Positions 28,101-37,826 of a stretch of 64,000 nt of DNA are shown here, in pieces. The number at the start of each line of letters is the position of its first letter. Positions within the stretch are counted from its first letter, which is position 1. Source of the DNA: CAZHZT01 sp964537285 (GTDB taxonomy: Bacteria > Bacteroidota > Bacteroidia > Chitinophagales > Saprospiraceae). The notes under the pieces were generated by a model. The model was not told the origin of the DNA, ran no database searches, and saw only the letters and a list, made by a program, of their open reading frames with translations. Where the stretch lies: NCBI GenBank assembly GCA_964537285.1, contig CAZHZT010000001.1:1-64000 (forward strand), read 5' to 3'. Made by a program: the position numbers and the translations under genes.

Positions 28101-31100
28101 AAATTTAAAATATACCATAAAGCAATTACCAGATTATTGGGAGTGGAAGTGGCAAGGACAACAAGCCTACTGGGTACTTAACGGAGCGAGAAAGTATAAA
28201 GATGAACTACAAAGCTTGTTTGCTTTTACGGAAGCCTTAGAATACGCTGAAAAAAACAGCTTCCATAATGATGAAAATTACGGCTTTTCTATTTGCAAAG
28301 AGCCTGGCTTACTGCTGGCTATATCAGATCCGCTGAATAGCGAGGACGAACGCTTGGCCTTTAAAGCATCTTTAGCACAGATACTTGATGGTGTCCTTTT
28401 TGAGGTAGCAAAAAGTGAACTTTATGAGCTAGTAGATGATACCTATACTACTCTTCTGCAAAGTGTTCAAAAATATCAGGAAAGACAGTTTGCTCTTTCT
28501 GAAGGAACTAAAATGTTGGAATGGGCAGTCAAAGAAACCCATGTTCAAATAAAGAGTGAGGAGGGCTTTTGCCAATGGAAAGTCCAGGTTATTAATGACC
28601 AGGATCAACCAGTAGCTGAAAATGGGAAGCTTTTTGATGCTCTGGAAGAAGCCGAACTTGTAAAACAGAAAATTATAGGAGCCGCACAACAAGGAGTGGC
28701 CAACGTTCGAACCAATCTTTCTAAGAGTGGACTGATTTTTCATTTAAAAGATGAAGCAGGGAAGGTTTTGCTTAAAAGTCCCCGGGTATACAATGAAAAA
28801 GCGCTCGCTCTCATAGATTTTATCCATTTATTGGAGCTCGCGCTTGACTCCGATAATTACATTTATTCGACACCTGGATTTTTCACCATCCGCGACAAAA
28901 ACCTTATGCCTATTGGAGTTACAGAGGTTTCGAGCGAACCGGATCAAGAAATTCCAGCAATAATCGATTTCCTGTCTAAGTATAAATTTCCACTAGAAAT
29001 TTCCTCTAAATCTGGAAATCATTATTATCAATTATTAAAAGAAGATGCTGATGAGGAAGAACCAAATAAAGAAAATATTTGGCTGGAAGGACTTGGCCGT
29101 TTAGAGCATCATACGCTGGCTCGCAAATCTTTGTTTGAACTCACCCACTTATTGTTGGAGGAAACGGATCTTAACCAATTAAAATACATCCATAAGCTGG
29201 ATAAGGATAAGAAAGGTGAAGAAGCAAATGAACCCTCTGCTTTCGGCATCGGCTATTGTTTTGGCTTTGAAGTGCGCGACAAAGATAAAAATCCTATTGC
29301 CGAGCATCCCATATTTTATCCCAATAAGGATGAGCGAGACTTTGCTATTAAAGAACTTCTGGAATATATTAATGCGCAGGCCTATTCCTTTGATGTTCAA
29401 AACAAGCCAGGGCTCTATCAGTTTATCTTGAAATGGTTGGATTGTGGATGCAATTGTACGACTCTTTTTGAGGGTACCCCTTTTGACAATAAGAACGATG
29501 CTATCAAGGAAATGGGGTACATAAGGGAAGCAATTATCAAAGGGAACTTTATATTGGATAATATAGTGGAGGTAGTTCCTCCTGATAATATTACCATCTA
29601 TTCTTTTAAATTAGAAAAAACTTCTGATCCAACCATTGAGCTTTTTCATCCGGCCTATTATAATTCTCTGGATGAATTAGAACATGTTATCCTACAAGTA
29701 GAGAGTTATCTGGATACGTTTAAAATGCATCAAGAAGATTCCAGCTGTGGGTTATTTAAGCTTAAAGAAAATGTATCCAGTATTTGTATAACTGGCAAAG
29801 TAAATGAAAACGAGGGGCAACAAGTTGAGGATAAAGAGTACTATGGCTTTCAGTTAAAGAAAGAAGACTTTAGTTTGGCAAAGCACCCCGACAGGTATAT
29901 AAGCACGGAAAAAAGAGATCAAGCCGTTACCAAGCTGTCAGAACTGGCAAAGACAGGGGAGCTTAAATATTCTTATGCACAAGGGGCCACTGTCAAAGTC
30001 GAAAATAAGTTCTATTTTGAGTTATCTATTGGTGGAAAAACTCTTAGAGGCCTAAATGGTTTTGATACGACCACTGAAGCCCAAAATGATCTTGCAGTCA
30101 AGCAATTTGAAATCATTCAAGCAGCGAAAGTATTTGATCATTTTAAACACGAGAAAGACCCGGCAAAAGATAAGTGGACGGCAAAATTGTTCAACCAAGG
30201 GGGAGAGGCCATCGCTAAATTTTCAAAAACTTATGATGATTTTGCAGAATGCTACAACCAAATCAATGAATATGTATTAGCGGCCATCCGATACCCAATC
30301 ACTTCCCGTGAAGAGGGGAGATACGGCTTTCAGTTACTAAGTCCAAATAATATTCATTCTATTCAGTTGACGAGTACCCTTCATTACTCTACTGAAGACG
30401 AAGCCTGGCAGACTTTTGAGCATGTACTGGATTTGATTAAAAATGATATCCATTATTATCGCACGGATGATCAGGTCGCATGCATATTTAAATTTGAAAT
30501 TGGAGAGGTGTTATTGGAAAGTTGTTGCGTGAATGAAGCAGAAGTGGGTGATGCGGAGAATGACATTGAAGAGGTTTGGTCTAGCGTCAATGATTTTTTA
30601 AGAACGGGCCAGGAAGAAAATAGTCTCGATCTATTCCAGGATTTTGGAACCAATTGTAGGTATGGGTTTCAATATGTATCTGGCAGGCATCAGCTTGTCC
30701 GTTATCCAGGTAAGTTTTTTGCCCAGCAGGAAGCTTCTTTAGTAAAAGACTGGATATATCAAAAGGTGAATTGTACTCCGGCTCTTTATACTTTAAATGA
30801 TAATCTAAAGTGTTTCAAATGTCCTAAAGAGGAAAATAGCGAGAGTTATATTATTAATACCGGGATTACTATTCCGAATCCTCCAGGTTCTTCTGATGAT
30901 TTGGTTCAAAGCATTGCCTGGATGAGTTCTGAATTGTTCCCGAAAGATGCTAATGAAAGTGAATGCAGAGCGTTTCACATAGAGGTAATGAACTATGCTA
31001 AAAACATTGATTGTTATCAATTAATCAAAAGACAGGTTCGGATAGACGATGAAGTAGTAGAACGGTATGTTTTACAATTAATGAATGAAAACAAGCAAGT

Positions 31101-32652
31101 GATTGCTGATGCTGTAATATATTCCAGAATTGAGAAAATAGAAGTTGTTGATGGCGTTGAAACCGTAGAAATTTCAGATGAACGGTTTATCTCCTGGAAT
31201 TTAGAGATCCCACCATCAGCGGAGGTAAATAATTACCTGGAGCAAGTAGCCAAAGACTTAATTTTACAAGCCCTTCAATTCCCATTTTTTAAAGAGGGTG
31301 ATAATTATGGCTTTCAGTTATACTGTCCGGAAGGAGCAGTATTTGACATTCCATTGCCCAAGCGCTGCCATGAAGATCCCAATAGTCGCCGTTTGATTAT
31401 TGAGCCAGGGATGTATTTTGTCAGCGGCTTATACAGCAGCTTCCTGGGGGCAGAATGTGCCTTGAAGCTATTTGATCAGCTCAAAAAGTGCAAAGATAAC
31501 TTCCGCATCACCGGAGATGAAGATTGCGGGGAATATGGAGTGGAGCTGGTCGATCCAAATAGAGTGCTTGCCAAACATCCTACTACTTACGATAATAAAT
31601 ATGATCGGGATAAGGCCATTGAACGCGTTAATGATTGTTTGAATGTAGAAGGGTTTCATGTGTTGGAGCATATTTTGTTAAGGCCGAAAACAGCGCCTGA
31701 GAAGACCTGCGTCATGAAGGGAGCAATAAAAGTCAATTGCGATGAAGGGGAATATTGGGTCGGATTCAGGTTTGCTCCGGAATTCGACTCTCCGGCGGCT
31801 GCTCAATACTATTTAGAGAAGATTTTCAGAAAAAAGCTTGAAGATGAATTTGATGAAGAGAACAAGGATAACTGCCTTTTGCCTTGCAGTGAGGAAAACC
31901 CTACCTTGGATCTAACGGATGTGTATGGTAATAAGTTAACGATTTGTTCGGAGGTTTATGATGCTGACGATAATATTGATTGTAATACTTTTTTCAAAGG
32001 AGAACCGGATCTTATTTCTAGTCAGCCTACTAAAGGTATTTGTGATTGTTTTAGACAAGAGTTACTGAACTCCTTTGAAGAAAATCCGGAATCAGAGTTA
32101 TGCTTAAAAGTTGAATGTGTTTCCTCTAATTCCGAGTCTTTGCTTGACATTTGCATAGATCCGCCAAGTCGTCAGGTTAGTGATGATTGCACACTTTGTG
32201 AAATAGCGCCTATTGACCTTGAGCAAATAGGCAACGACTTATGCAAAACCGACACAGAATCCCTTGAGGAGCAATTCTACACCAGTTTTTTCCCGGATGC
32301 CGATCCTTATTCCTTCTGGGTGACTATTGTACTGCCTTACTGGCCCAAGCGCTTTCAAAACAACAATTTCAGAACGTTCTTTGAAACGACCCTTCGAAAG
32401 GAGGCGCCGGCACACGTGGCTCTGCAAATTGCCTGGATATCGCCCAAACAGATGCTATCCTTTGAGCGTGCCTACAAGGAGTGGCTCGAAAGCATCTCGG
32501 CGATTGGCGGCTGCGATGAGATAAGTGCCAAAAACAAGCTAATTCAGGAACTGGAAGCCCTGGATAATGTATATCCACCGGCAAGACTTTCTGCAGGAAT
32601 CATTGATGAAGAATCTATACCAACTCAATTGAATAATTCAAAATTAGGATAA
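25132..32652 (+). CDS. giant eCIS baseplate protein (Afp12/Pvc12-like) with a long array of internal modules
   Basis: The 2,506-aa protein has the Afp12-type N-terminus (GKIWTDHNVHDPGITILEVL, YALTDLGYRTRLGI) and C-terminus (DPYSFWVTIVLPYWPKRFQN, LRKEAPAHVALQIAWIS). These regions are continuous in known wedge proteins of roughly 900-1,000 aa. Between about residues 750 and 2160 lie some 20 modules of 50-80 aa with a shared pattern. Each has an aromatic-Gly-Phe-x-Leu strand, a DxxGxxIAKHP strand, a Tyr, then a helix starting xxRDxAI (at 1376, 1571, 1731, 1844 and 2137, among others). They resemble the DUF1508/YegP module by eye. Many modules carry Cys pairs. The array probably decorates the baseplate exterior; its binding target is unknown. 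Confidence 0.82.
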   Translation: MLEVRTIKKDDPSIPQYLNFSRLRAKGIDYIAKLAGKIWTDHNVHDPGITILEVLCYALTDLGYRTRLGIEDLLARKPAEIVNGIKDGNFFTPEEILSSNPTTILDYRKMLVDIEGVRNAWLEPATEAEVQLYLEKSISTEYALTTEKTNHPVVLNGLYKVFVELEPFLTAGEGDCADTEDIINTVLEEVNDRLHAHRNLGEDFLGVSVLNDEFIALCADIELKPDADPTQTLVEVFEKIQAFLSPELTFYTLEEMVDRGKSMEEIFEGRPIVPEGGYSHGFIDAEALEDIELRREIRGSDLYQVIMQTEGVLGVRDLLVGSSFSEDIAPANWQSWCLPLTSVHRPVLSARLSFSNIKLTKGVLPYVANEQSFLSTLDERLANVQKVKLDRSQLDASIPQGLYRSDLGTHYSIQNDFPLTYGIGEEGIADNAPQVRKSQALQLKAYLSFFDQLLANYLAQLSHIRDLFSIIPDEDRKEGQKHTYFTAPLNSVPEIERLIQFYDPNSQSEYFSQNATIATLETINSNDPDAPVAFKTPDERDASLESWIKAFKTDKISIGSKLSNGAYCFFINNTIDGSQLKSNDKYLTQKEAEKVASSLIFLGAQEQAYRPVNQQLEEKYGYQLVYEPQNYLDYTQQILESEDQYELRRDSFLNHLLARFSEQFTDYVLLMFALNGGQNDPDEIIRDKARFLSHYPDISRNRGKAFNYKETPVWDTENISGIESRVPRLMGVHDWKRQSMGNFHVVKREDVYYFELYDKNLDEVLNDEVIDAEIGLPIINGCPLLKSAKGFPSEAAAAAAFCSQETLDVLEGSESCVKTNCLAEQSFGFYFADAYGNPYLIHPASYATKEKRDEVLECVKNWLNGNAEIEGDTATAGGIELGDHTGWMPRIINFGKGFLFELFDDQGKMIFKSEKTYEQSFDAWSAFFEFLDLAQEIDHYFDTTPGSQQFSFVVKENQDATPIAKYPEPLKDPLERDKEKERVHSFIQSKNLKYTIKQLPDYWEWKWQGQQAYWVLNGARKYKDELQSLFAFTEALEYAEKNSFHNDENYGFSICKEPGLLLAISDPLNSEDERLAFKASLAQILDGVLFEVAKSELYELVDDTYTTLLQSVQKYQERQFALSEGTKMLEWAVKETHVQIKSEEGFCQWKVQVINDQDQPVAENGKLFDALEEAELVKQKIIGAAQQGVANVRTNLSKSGLIFHLKDEAGKVLLKSPRVYNEKALALIDFIHLLELALDSDNYIYSTPGFFTIRDKNLMPIGVTEVSSEPDQEIPAIIDFLSKYKFPLEISSKSGNHYYQLLKEDADEEEPNKENIWLEGLGRLEHHTLARKSLFELTHLLLEETDLNQLKYIHKLDKDKKGEEANEPSAFGIGYCFGFEVRDKDKNPIAEHPIFYPNKDERDFAIKELLEYINAQAYSFDVQNKPGLYQFILKWLDCGCNCTTLFEGTPFDNKNDAIKEMGYIREAIIKGNFILDNIVEVVPPDNITIYSFKLEKTSDPTIELFHPAYYNSLDELEHVILQVESYLDTFKMHQEDSSCGLFKLKENVSSICITGKVNENEGQQVEDKEYYGFQLKKEDFSLAKHPDRYISTEKRDQAVTKLSELAKTGELKYSYAQGATVKVENKFYFELSIGGKTLRGLNGFDTTTEAQNDLAVKQFEIIQAAKVFDHFKHEKDPAKDKWTAKLFNQGGEAIAKFSKTYDDFAECYNQINEYVLAAIRYPITSREEGRYGFQLLSPNNIHSIQLTSTLHYSTEDEAWQTFEHVLDLIKNDIHYYRTDDQVACIFKFEIGEVLLESCCVNEAEVGDAENDIEEVWSSVNDFLRTGQEENSLDLFQDFGTNCRYGFQYVSGRHQLVRYPGKFFAQQEASLVKDWIYQKVNCTPALYTLNDNLKCFKCPKEENSESYIINTGITIPNPPGSSDDLVQSIAWMSSELFPKDANESECRAFHIEVMNYAKNIDCYQLIKRQVRIDDEVVERYVLQLMNENKQVIADAVIYSRIEKIEVVDGVETVEISDERFISWNLEIPPSAEVNNYLEQVAKDLILQALQFPFFKEGDNYGFQLYCPEGAVFDIPLPKRCHEDPNSRRLIIEPGMYFVSGLYSSFLGAECALKLFDQLKKCKDNFRITGDEDCGEYGVELVDPNRVLAKHPTTYDNKYDRDKAIERVNDCLNVEGFHVLEHILLRPKTAPEKTCVMKGAIKVNCDEGEYWVGFRFAPEFDSPAAAQYYLEKIFRKKLEDEFDEENKDNCLLPCSEENPTLDLTDVYGNKLTICSEVYDADDNIDCNTFFKGEPDLISSQPTKGICDCFRQELLNSFEENPESELCLKVECVSSNSESLLDICIDPPSRQVSDDCTLCEIAPIDLEQIGNDLCKTDTESLEEQFYTSFFPDADPYSFWVTIVLPYWPKRFQNNNFRTFFETTLRKEAPAHVALQIAWISPKQMLSFERAYKEWLESISAIGGCDEISAKNKLIQELEALDNVYPPARLSAGIIDEESIPTQLNNSKLG

Positions 32653-32672
32653 TAGTTTAAAAGATATATATC

Positions 32673-35600
32673 ATGGCTGATTTAAAGCTAATAACACAGT
32701 ATACAGACTTTGTTCCCAATCAATTCCTTACTGCTGGTGATCTTAATAGTATGCTACAGTTTTTGTACAATCATATACGCTTTACTCGTACAGGTTTGTT
32801 GGGACGGGGAATTGTCTGTGGTTTAGATATGGAAGTGAATGCTAACTTGGGTACAATAACGATCCATCAAGGAATTGGAGTGACTTCTGACGGGTATGCT
32901 ATCGATTTTGTTGTGGAAGGGGCAAAAAAAATCACATATAATAGCCCACAAAAGCTAGATGTGGTGATCCCTAAATTAAATGATCCCAATGATCCGGATT
33001 CAAAGTTTTCTAATCTTCTTGATTTCTATGAATTAACAGTTGATGAAAATGGAGGTAGTATAAATTTCGAGGAAATTTGTGGAAATGGTAAGCAGGCTGC
33101 TTTATTCCTTTGGGTAAACATCTCTAACCCGGGAGATGGTCAGAATGTTGAAAACCAAAATACTAAGTGTTCAGGAAGTACAGATACATCAGGAAATGTG
33201 ATTTCCTGGGATTTCGTACCCTTAATAGTAGTTGGGCCGGCGGGGGACTTAATAGCGTCAAGTGATGATGGAGCTGAGATAACTTTTCCAGATCCAATTT
33301 TATTAAAAAGGTATGCATTTGTCGAACCTGAATTATCTGCTTTGTGCTCAATAAAGGGGGTTAACCAATATTTAGATTACTTTATTCAAGTTTGCAATAC
33401 GAATGCCGAAATTATTCAGCAGGCATTTGATGGAATGGCAGGACTCCCTTTTGTAGAAGATTTAGATGCAATTAAATTTCAGAAATGGAAAAAAGGCTTT
33501 GAATATTTTTTCCCTTCAGCGTCCTTTGGTTTCAATACTTTATTCGCTCCTTATTTACAGTATTGCTACGATTATTTGAATGATGTAGCAAAGGCCTTTA
33601 ATGAATATCTTGAGGAAGCCTGTGTTTTTGAGGCCATAAGTTTTAAATGTCAAGATGCTTTCGTAGATCATTGTCAATATGTGAGCCTGGGAGCTATCTG
33701 CATCAACGATGAAACGACACCAGAACTAAAGAAAGAGTTTGCGCGTCATGAGCCTCCAAGTGTTTCAGGGATGATTGGAGTAAATAAGCAGAGTGAGGAG
33801 AAAAAGGTGAAAAAATTATATGATCGTTTGCGAAAGCTGACGGAACTAGAAAAGGTTAATGGAAAATGTAAAGTGAAAAATTTCAAAATACTTTCGCCTT
33901 TCCATACTAACTCCAGTAATAATCCAATTGTTCCAGATCCTCTTTCTGACTTTATTAAAATTACATCGAGTAGAGGAAGAAACCAAATTCTTGGTAAACG
34001 ACCTATACCTTATTATTTTGATCAAAACCAAATTCAGGAATTCATCGCTTGCTGGACGATTAGAGAAAAATGTTTAGAGAAAGTTTTTTCTTATCATCAT
34101 CAATCTAAAGAATCCTTACTTGTTAATATTGAAGATAAATCTTTCTTTAGAGTTGAAGGGCATATTGGGCATAGGCTTGACAATGTATGTGTTGTTATAG
34201 ACGAGCATAGAAAAAATTATAACCTTCCTTTTGATCTCGTCGTATTGAAGCTGGAGGATGTGGTTGAAGAGGTTGATGATAAGCTTGGATCTTGCCATTT
34301 TTATGACTTGGAAGCGAAGTACTCGGCTCTTGTTAAACAAGTCATTTGCAATCTTGGGAATTGGGCAGTCTTTTTATACGACCAAGATGTTGGAGTAAAT
34401 TTTATATACAACCCTTCCAGCCCCGAAGATTTAACGTTGATAACTGCTTGTAATTCAAAGTATATAGTTAAAAATGGTACTTTAGGAGCAGTTCACGAGT
34501 TAAATTTTCCATTGAATACGGGTTTTTGGAAGTCCTATTACAATGAAAAAACAAACCAGAACGAAGTAACAATTCGCGATCTCTTTTTGGCAATAGAGGA
34601 TTTTTATAAAGGGCTTAGAATAACGGAAGATACAGTAGAACGTTACCGGAAATTATCGGAAATCATTCTTGCTTGGGAAACAAACATTACCAATCCTTTA
34701 CAAATAATATTAGATGACATAGAGTCCCTCCGAGATGAAATAGAAACAGACCATATCGGGCTCCAACCAGAATCGTCGTTTAAAGATTTGGCATTGGAAG
34801 TTATCTTTCAATTTGAATGTTTACTAAATACTTGTTTAGATGAAGAATTCGCTGTGTTGTTCAATGAATATACTGAGCGGGTGGAGTTAGAAAAGTCTAG
34901 GCTGATATTCAACAAGTTCTGCGAAAAGCATCCGGGGATGGAGCATATGGGGGGCGTACCCAAAGGGGGAACCTTCATATTGGTTTATTCTAATTATCGT
35001 GATCTTCGAGAAAACAGTAATGATCTATTAAATAGTTTTTTAAATTCTTATCGCGATAGTTACGGCGATTCCATAGGAAATGTTAACCCTCTCGATAATA
35101 TTGTTTTAGGAGACTTTGCTCTGCCATACAGTTGCGTTTCTGATTGTCCCCCTCAGTCAACCGTAATATTATGCGACAAACCAACTATAGAACTAGAAAA
35201 GAACACTTTCTGTGATAATGACGATACTAACTATCCTATTATTTTTAAACCCCAAGGAGGGGATATATTAAATGACGAAACTGATGGGGTTATAGAAGAT
35301 CCTAATAGTGGATTACTCGTGTTTAATCCTTCTTTGGTAGAAGGAAATAAACAAATTGTTCTTCAATATAAAAAGGATGGCTGTATTGATGAGTTTAAGT
35401 TATTTGTGGAAACTCCACCGGAAGTATTAGTCCAAGAGGCCCCTGTTGATGATAAATTTATTTGTAATTATGAAAACGGAGAATTGAATCTTATTGTAAA
35501 CAAAAGTTTCCTCAATTTAAATGACGATATACTAGAACCAGAAAATATTGAATGGAACATAATTATTTCTGATGATGTTGACTTTGAAAATGGAAACCAA

Positions 35601-37823
35601 CCAGATCAAAGTGATATTTCGACGACCACTTCGGTAAGCGACGGGGTTTCTCGTTTTGATGTGTCATTCAAAATTACTAATGGGTTTAATTATTATAAGG
35701 TTGAGGCAGGTATTAAGTCAATGTGTGGAATGGCTATGAGTTCACTAGAAGGAATATTTATTAATCAGGAAGATATTGAACTTAATGATCCTTCCGAATT
35801 CCCTGCTTGTATAGACGACCAAGATCAAAAAATTACGATTGATGTATTTCCCAAAGGAGGAGATTTTGAACTCTTATTGGGTGGAACAATCAGTGATCAA
35901 GACTTCTTATCATCTGTTATAGATGATACACAACCCATAAATTGTGATAGTCTTGAATATGAATTTAATATTGGCAAGCTAATTTCTGGGGTGTACGAGT
36001 TAAAATATTCAGTAGGTGGAGTAAGTTTAATGCCCGGTTGGGAGGGTTTTACATTATTCAATAAGTCATTAACCGTATTGTCTCTGATCGTACCGCCTCC
36101 TCCAGAGGTTCCAATTCCAGACCCAAATGCAGGAGAGCAAGCATTTGAATTTGAATTTAGATTGAGCCAAATTTCACCTTCAGTCAGTCCTTTAATTAAT
36201 ATCAAAGCATTCTTGGGAGATTCTCAGTCAGGTCAAGAAATAGAAGGAATATCATTGGATGTATTAATGGAAGGAATGAATACAATTGATGGTAAAGTAA
36301 AAATAGTTTATACGACAGACAGTGTTGATTACTTCGGCGAGGCTTGTACTCTTCAGATAAGCTTTGAAAACATAACTGATTGCTTTATTGAGGTTGAATT
36401 TAATTTTCCAGAAATTGTTCCTCAATTTACTACCGATAAATCACAATATTGTGAAGACGAACCTGTAAGTGCAGTTGTATCACCGCCTGGCGGATCATTT
36501 TTTTATTTTGGGCAAGAGTTTGCTATTGGAAATACTTCATTTGATTTTAACGATATACCAGGTGTTGGCTTTGATAGCGAAGGAAAAGTTCCTGTTACAC
36601 TTATTTACAAGTTAAATAATTTAATTTCAGCTCCAGTAACAATAACTTTTTATAAGAAACCTACTGATTTAAGTGTTGAACTTAAAAAAATGTCATTCAA
36701 TATTGATGAGAATTCTTGTTTAATTAATGGACAGATAGGAGAATTCGAAATCACAAGCATAGCGACAAATTTTATATGGGAAAAGTTCCTTAACGGAGAG
36801 GAAAGTGATTCCGGTCAAACTGACAAAAAAAATATAAATATTCTGTTTACGGTTGCTGAGTTACAAGGTGAAGTCTCAGTGAACTTTAAGGCTATCAATT
36901 TTCTTATTAATTGCAACATTGAATCTGAGTTTGATAATATTGTTCCATATTGTGGCTTTGGATTATCTTTTGAAGAGCCTTCTGTAATTGATGAAATGTC
37001 AGGTTATTTTCATTATACAGGAGGTCAGCAACAAATTCATGTTTCACAAGATGGGGGCGTTTTTGAATTGTTTGAAGAAGGTGAAGTTAATCCATTGCTC
37101 TATAACTCAATTATCTCAGTGTATAATAATACAAGCAAAACCTGTGTTTATTATTTCTCAGGTAAAGATGATGATGGTAATGACCTACCTGAAGGTAGTC
37201 GTTATCGTCTGGTTTACTCAATTAAACCAGAATTAACTGGTTGCGTTGAAACAAAATCTGACAAACTTCCTATTATAATTGATAAGGTTCCATTTAGTGG
37301 AGGCGGCACCGGCGGCAATTCCGGCGATCTCACCGGTGGTGGAGGCAACGGCGGTGGCTCCCCCCTCCCCGAAACCATCTCCCAACGCAACCAAACCTAC
37401 CGCTCCGAACTCGAAGCCTACAACCCTGATAACGAAGACTCTCTAGTCTCCAATACAGTGTATACCAACAGTAAAGCATCCTTAGAGGCAACCGAAGAAG
37501 TCAACGCAGCCTACGAAAATGCCTCCAGAAAGCTAACCACCGCACTTAATAGAAACCAGAACGAAGAGCGCGAAGACCAGTACCGGGATGTTGCCCGACT
37601 CATTATCTCTGATATCCTGGATAAGTGGCTGCTACAGGATCAGCAAGCTTTGGCAGATGGAGCTGAAGACATTATCAATGCGCATATACTACCATTACTC
37701 GATCTGGCTGAGCGAGAAAGAGCCGGTTTCTTCGAAGCCTGGCAAAATGATTTCTCTGAGGAGGTGAAGAGTGCCGGAGCCATTGAAGCTTATCGGGCGT
37801 TATTTACATCAACAACCGAATAA
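32673..37823 (+). CDS. large eCIS-associated fibre/surface protein with Ig-like modules
   Basis: The 1,716-aa protein opens with TQYTDFVPNQFLTAGDLNSM, RLTRTGLLGRGIVCGL-like and TIHQGIGVTSDGYAI segments. I know these from proteins next to Afp12 in Bacteroidota eCIS loci. Residues about 840-1540 contain Ig-like modules of Bacteroidota adhesin type (FCDNDDTNYPIIFKPQGGDI … LQYKKDGCIDEFKLFV). A Gly/Ser linker at about 1543-1567 leads to a helical C-terminal domain of about 145 aa. DNA before about 37295 is AT-rich with AT-ending codons; the linker and next 100 bases are GC-rich. There is no signal peptide, so it probably reaches the exterior as part of the particle. A second fibre or sensory baseplate protein is likely. 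Confidence 0.65.
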   Translation: MADLKLITQYTDFVPNQFLTAGDLNSMLQFLYNHIRFTRTGLLGRGIVCGLDMEVNANLGTITIHQGIGVTSDGYAIDFVVEGAKKITYNSPQKLDVVIPKLNDPNDPDSKFSNLLDFYELTVDENGGSINFEEICGNGKQAALFLWVNISNPGDGQNVENQNTKCSGSTDTSGNVISWDFVPLIVVGPAGDLIASSDDGAEITFPDPILLKRYAFVEPELSALCSIKGVNQYLDYFIQVCNTNAEIIQQAFDGMAGLPFVEDLDAIKFQKWKKGFEYFFPSASFGFNTLFAPYLQYCYDYLNDVAKAFNEYLEEACVFEAISFKCQDAFVDHCQYVSLGAICINDETTPELKKEFARHEPPSVSGMIGVNKQSEEKKVKKLYDRLRKLTELEKVNGKCKVKNFKILSPFHTNSSNNPIVPDPLSDFIKITSSRGRNQILGKRPIPYYFDQNQIQEFIACWTIREKCLEKVFSYHHQSKESLLVNIEDKSFFRVEGHIGHRLDNVCVVIDEHRKNYNLPFDLVVLKLEDVVEEVDDKLGSCHFYDLEAKYSALVKQVICNLGNWAVFLYDQDVGVNFIYNPSSPEDLTLITACNSKYIVKNGTLGAVHELNFPLNTGFWKSYYNEKTNQNEVTIRDLFLAIEDFYKGLRITEDTVERYRKLSEIILAWETNITNPLQIILDDIESLRDEIETDHIGLQPESSFKDLALEVIFQFECLLNTCLDEEFAVLFNEYTERVELEKSRLIFNKFCEKHPGMEHMGGVPKGGTFILVYSNYRDLRENSNDLLNSFLNSYRDSYGDSIGNVNPLDNIVLGDFALPYSCVSDCPPQSTVILCDKPTIELEKNTFCDNDDTNYPIIFKPQGGDILNDETDGVIEDPNSGLLVFNPSLVEGNKQIVLQYKKDGCIDEFKLFVETPPEVLVQEAPVDDKFICNYENGELNLIVNKSFLNLNDDILEPENIEWNIIISDDVDFENGNQPDQSDISTTTSVSDGVSRFDVSFKITNGFNYYKVEAGIKSMCGMAMSSLEGIFINQEDIELNDPSEFPACIDDQDQKITIDVFPKGGDFELLLGGTISDQDFLSSVIDDTQPINCDSLEYEFNIGKLISGVYELKYSVGGVSLMPGWEGFTLFNKSLTVLSLIVPPPPEVPIPDPNAGEQAFEFEFRLSQISPSVSPLINIKAFLGDSQSGQEIEGISLDVLMEGMNTIDGKVKIVYTTDSVDYFGEACTLQISFENITDCFIEVEFNFPEIVPQFTTDKSQYCEDEPVSAVVSPPGGSFFYFGQEFAIGNTSFDFNDIPGVGFDSEGKVPVTLIYKLNNLISAPVTITFYKKPTDLSVELKKMSFNIDENSCLINGQIGEFEITSIATNFIWEKFLNGEESDSGQTDKKNINILFTVAELQGEVSVNFKAINFLINCNIESEFDNIVPYCGFGLSFEEPSVIDEMSGYFHYTGGQQQIHVSQDGGVFELFEEGEVNPLLYNSIISVYNNTSKTCVYYFSGKDDDGNDLPEGSRYRLVYSIKPELTGCVETKSDKLPIIIDKVPFSGGGTGGNSGDLTGGGGNGGGSPLPETISQRNQTYRSELEAYNPDNEDSLVSNTVYTNSKASLEATEEVNAAYENASRKLTTALNRNQNEEREDQYRDVARLIISDILDKWLLQDQQALADGAEDIINAHILPLLDLAERERAGFFEAWQNDFSEEVKSAGAIEAYRALFTSTTE

Positions 37824-37826
37824 TCT

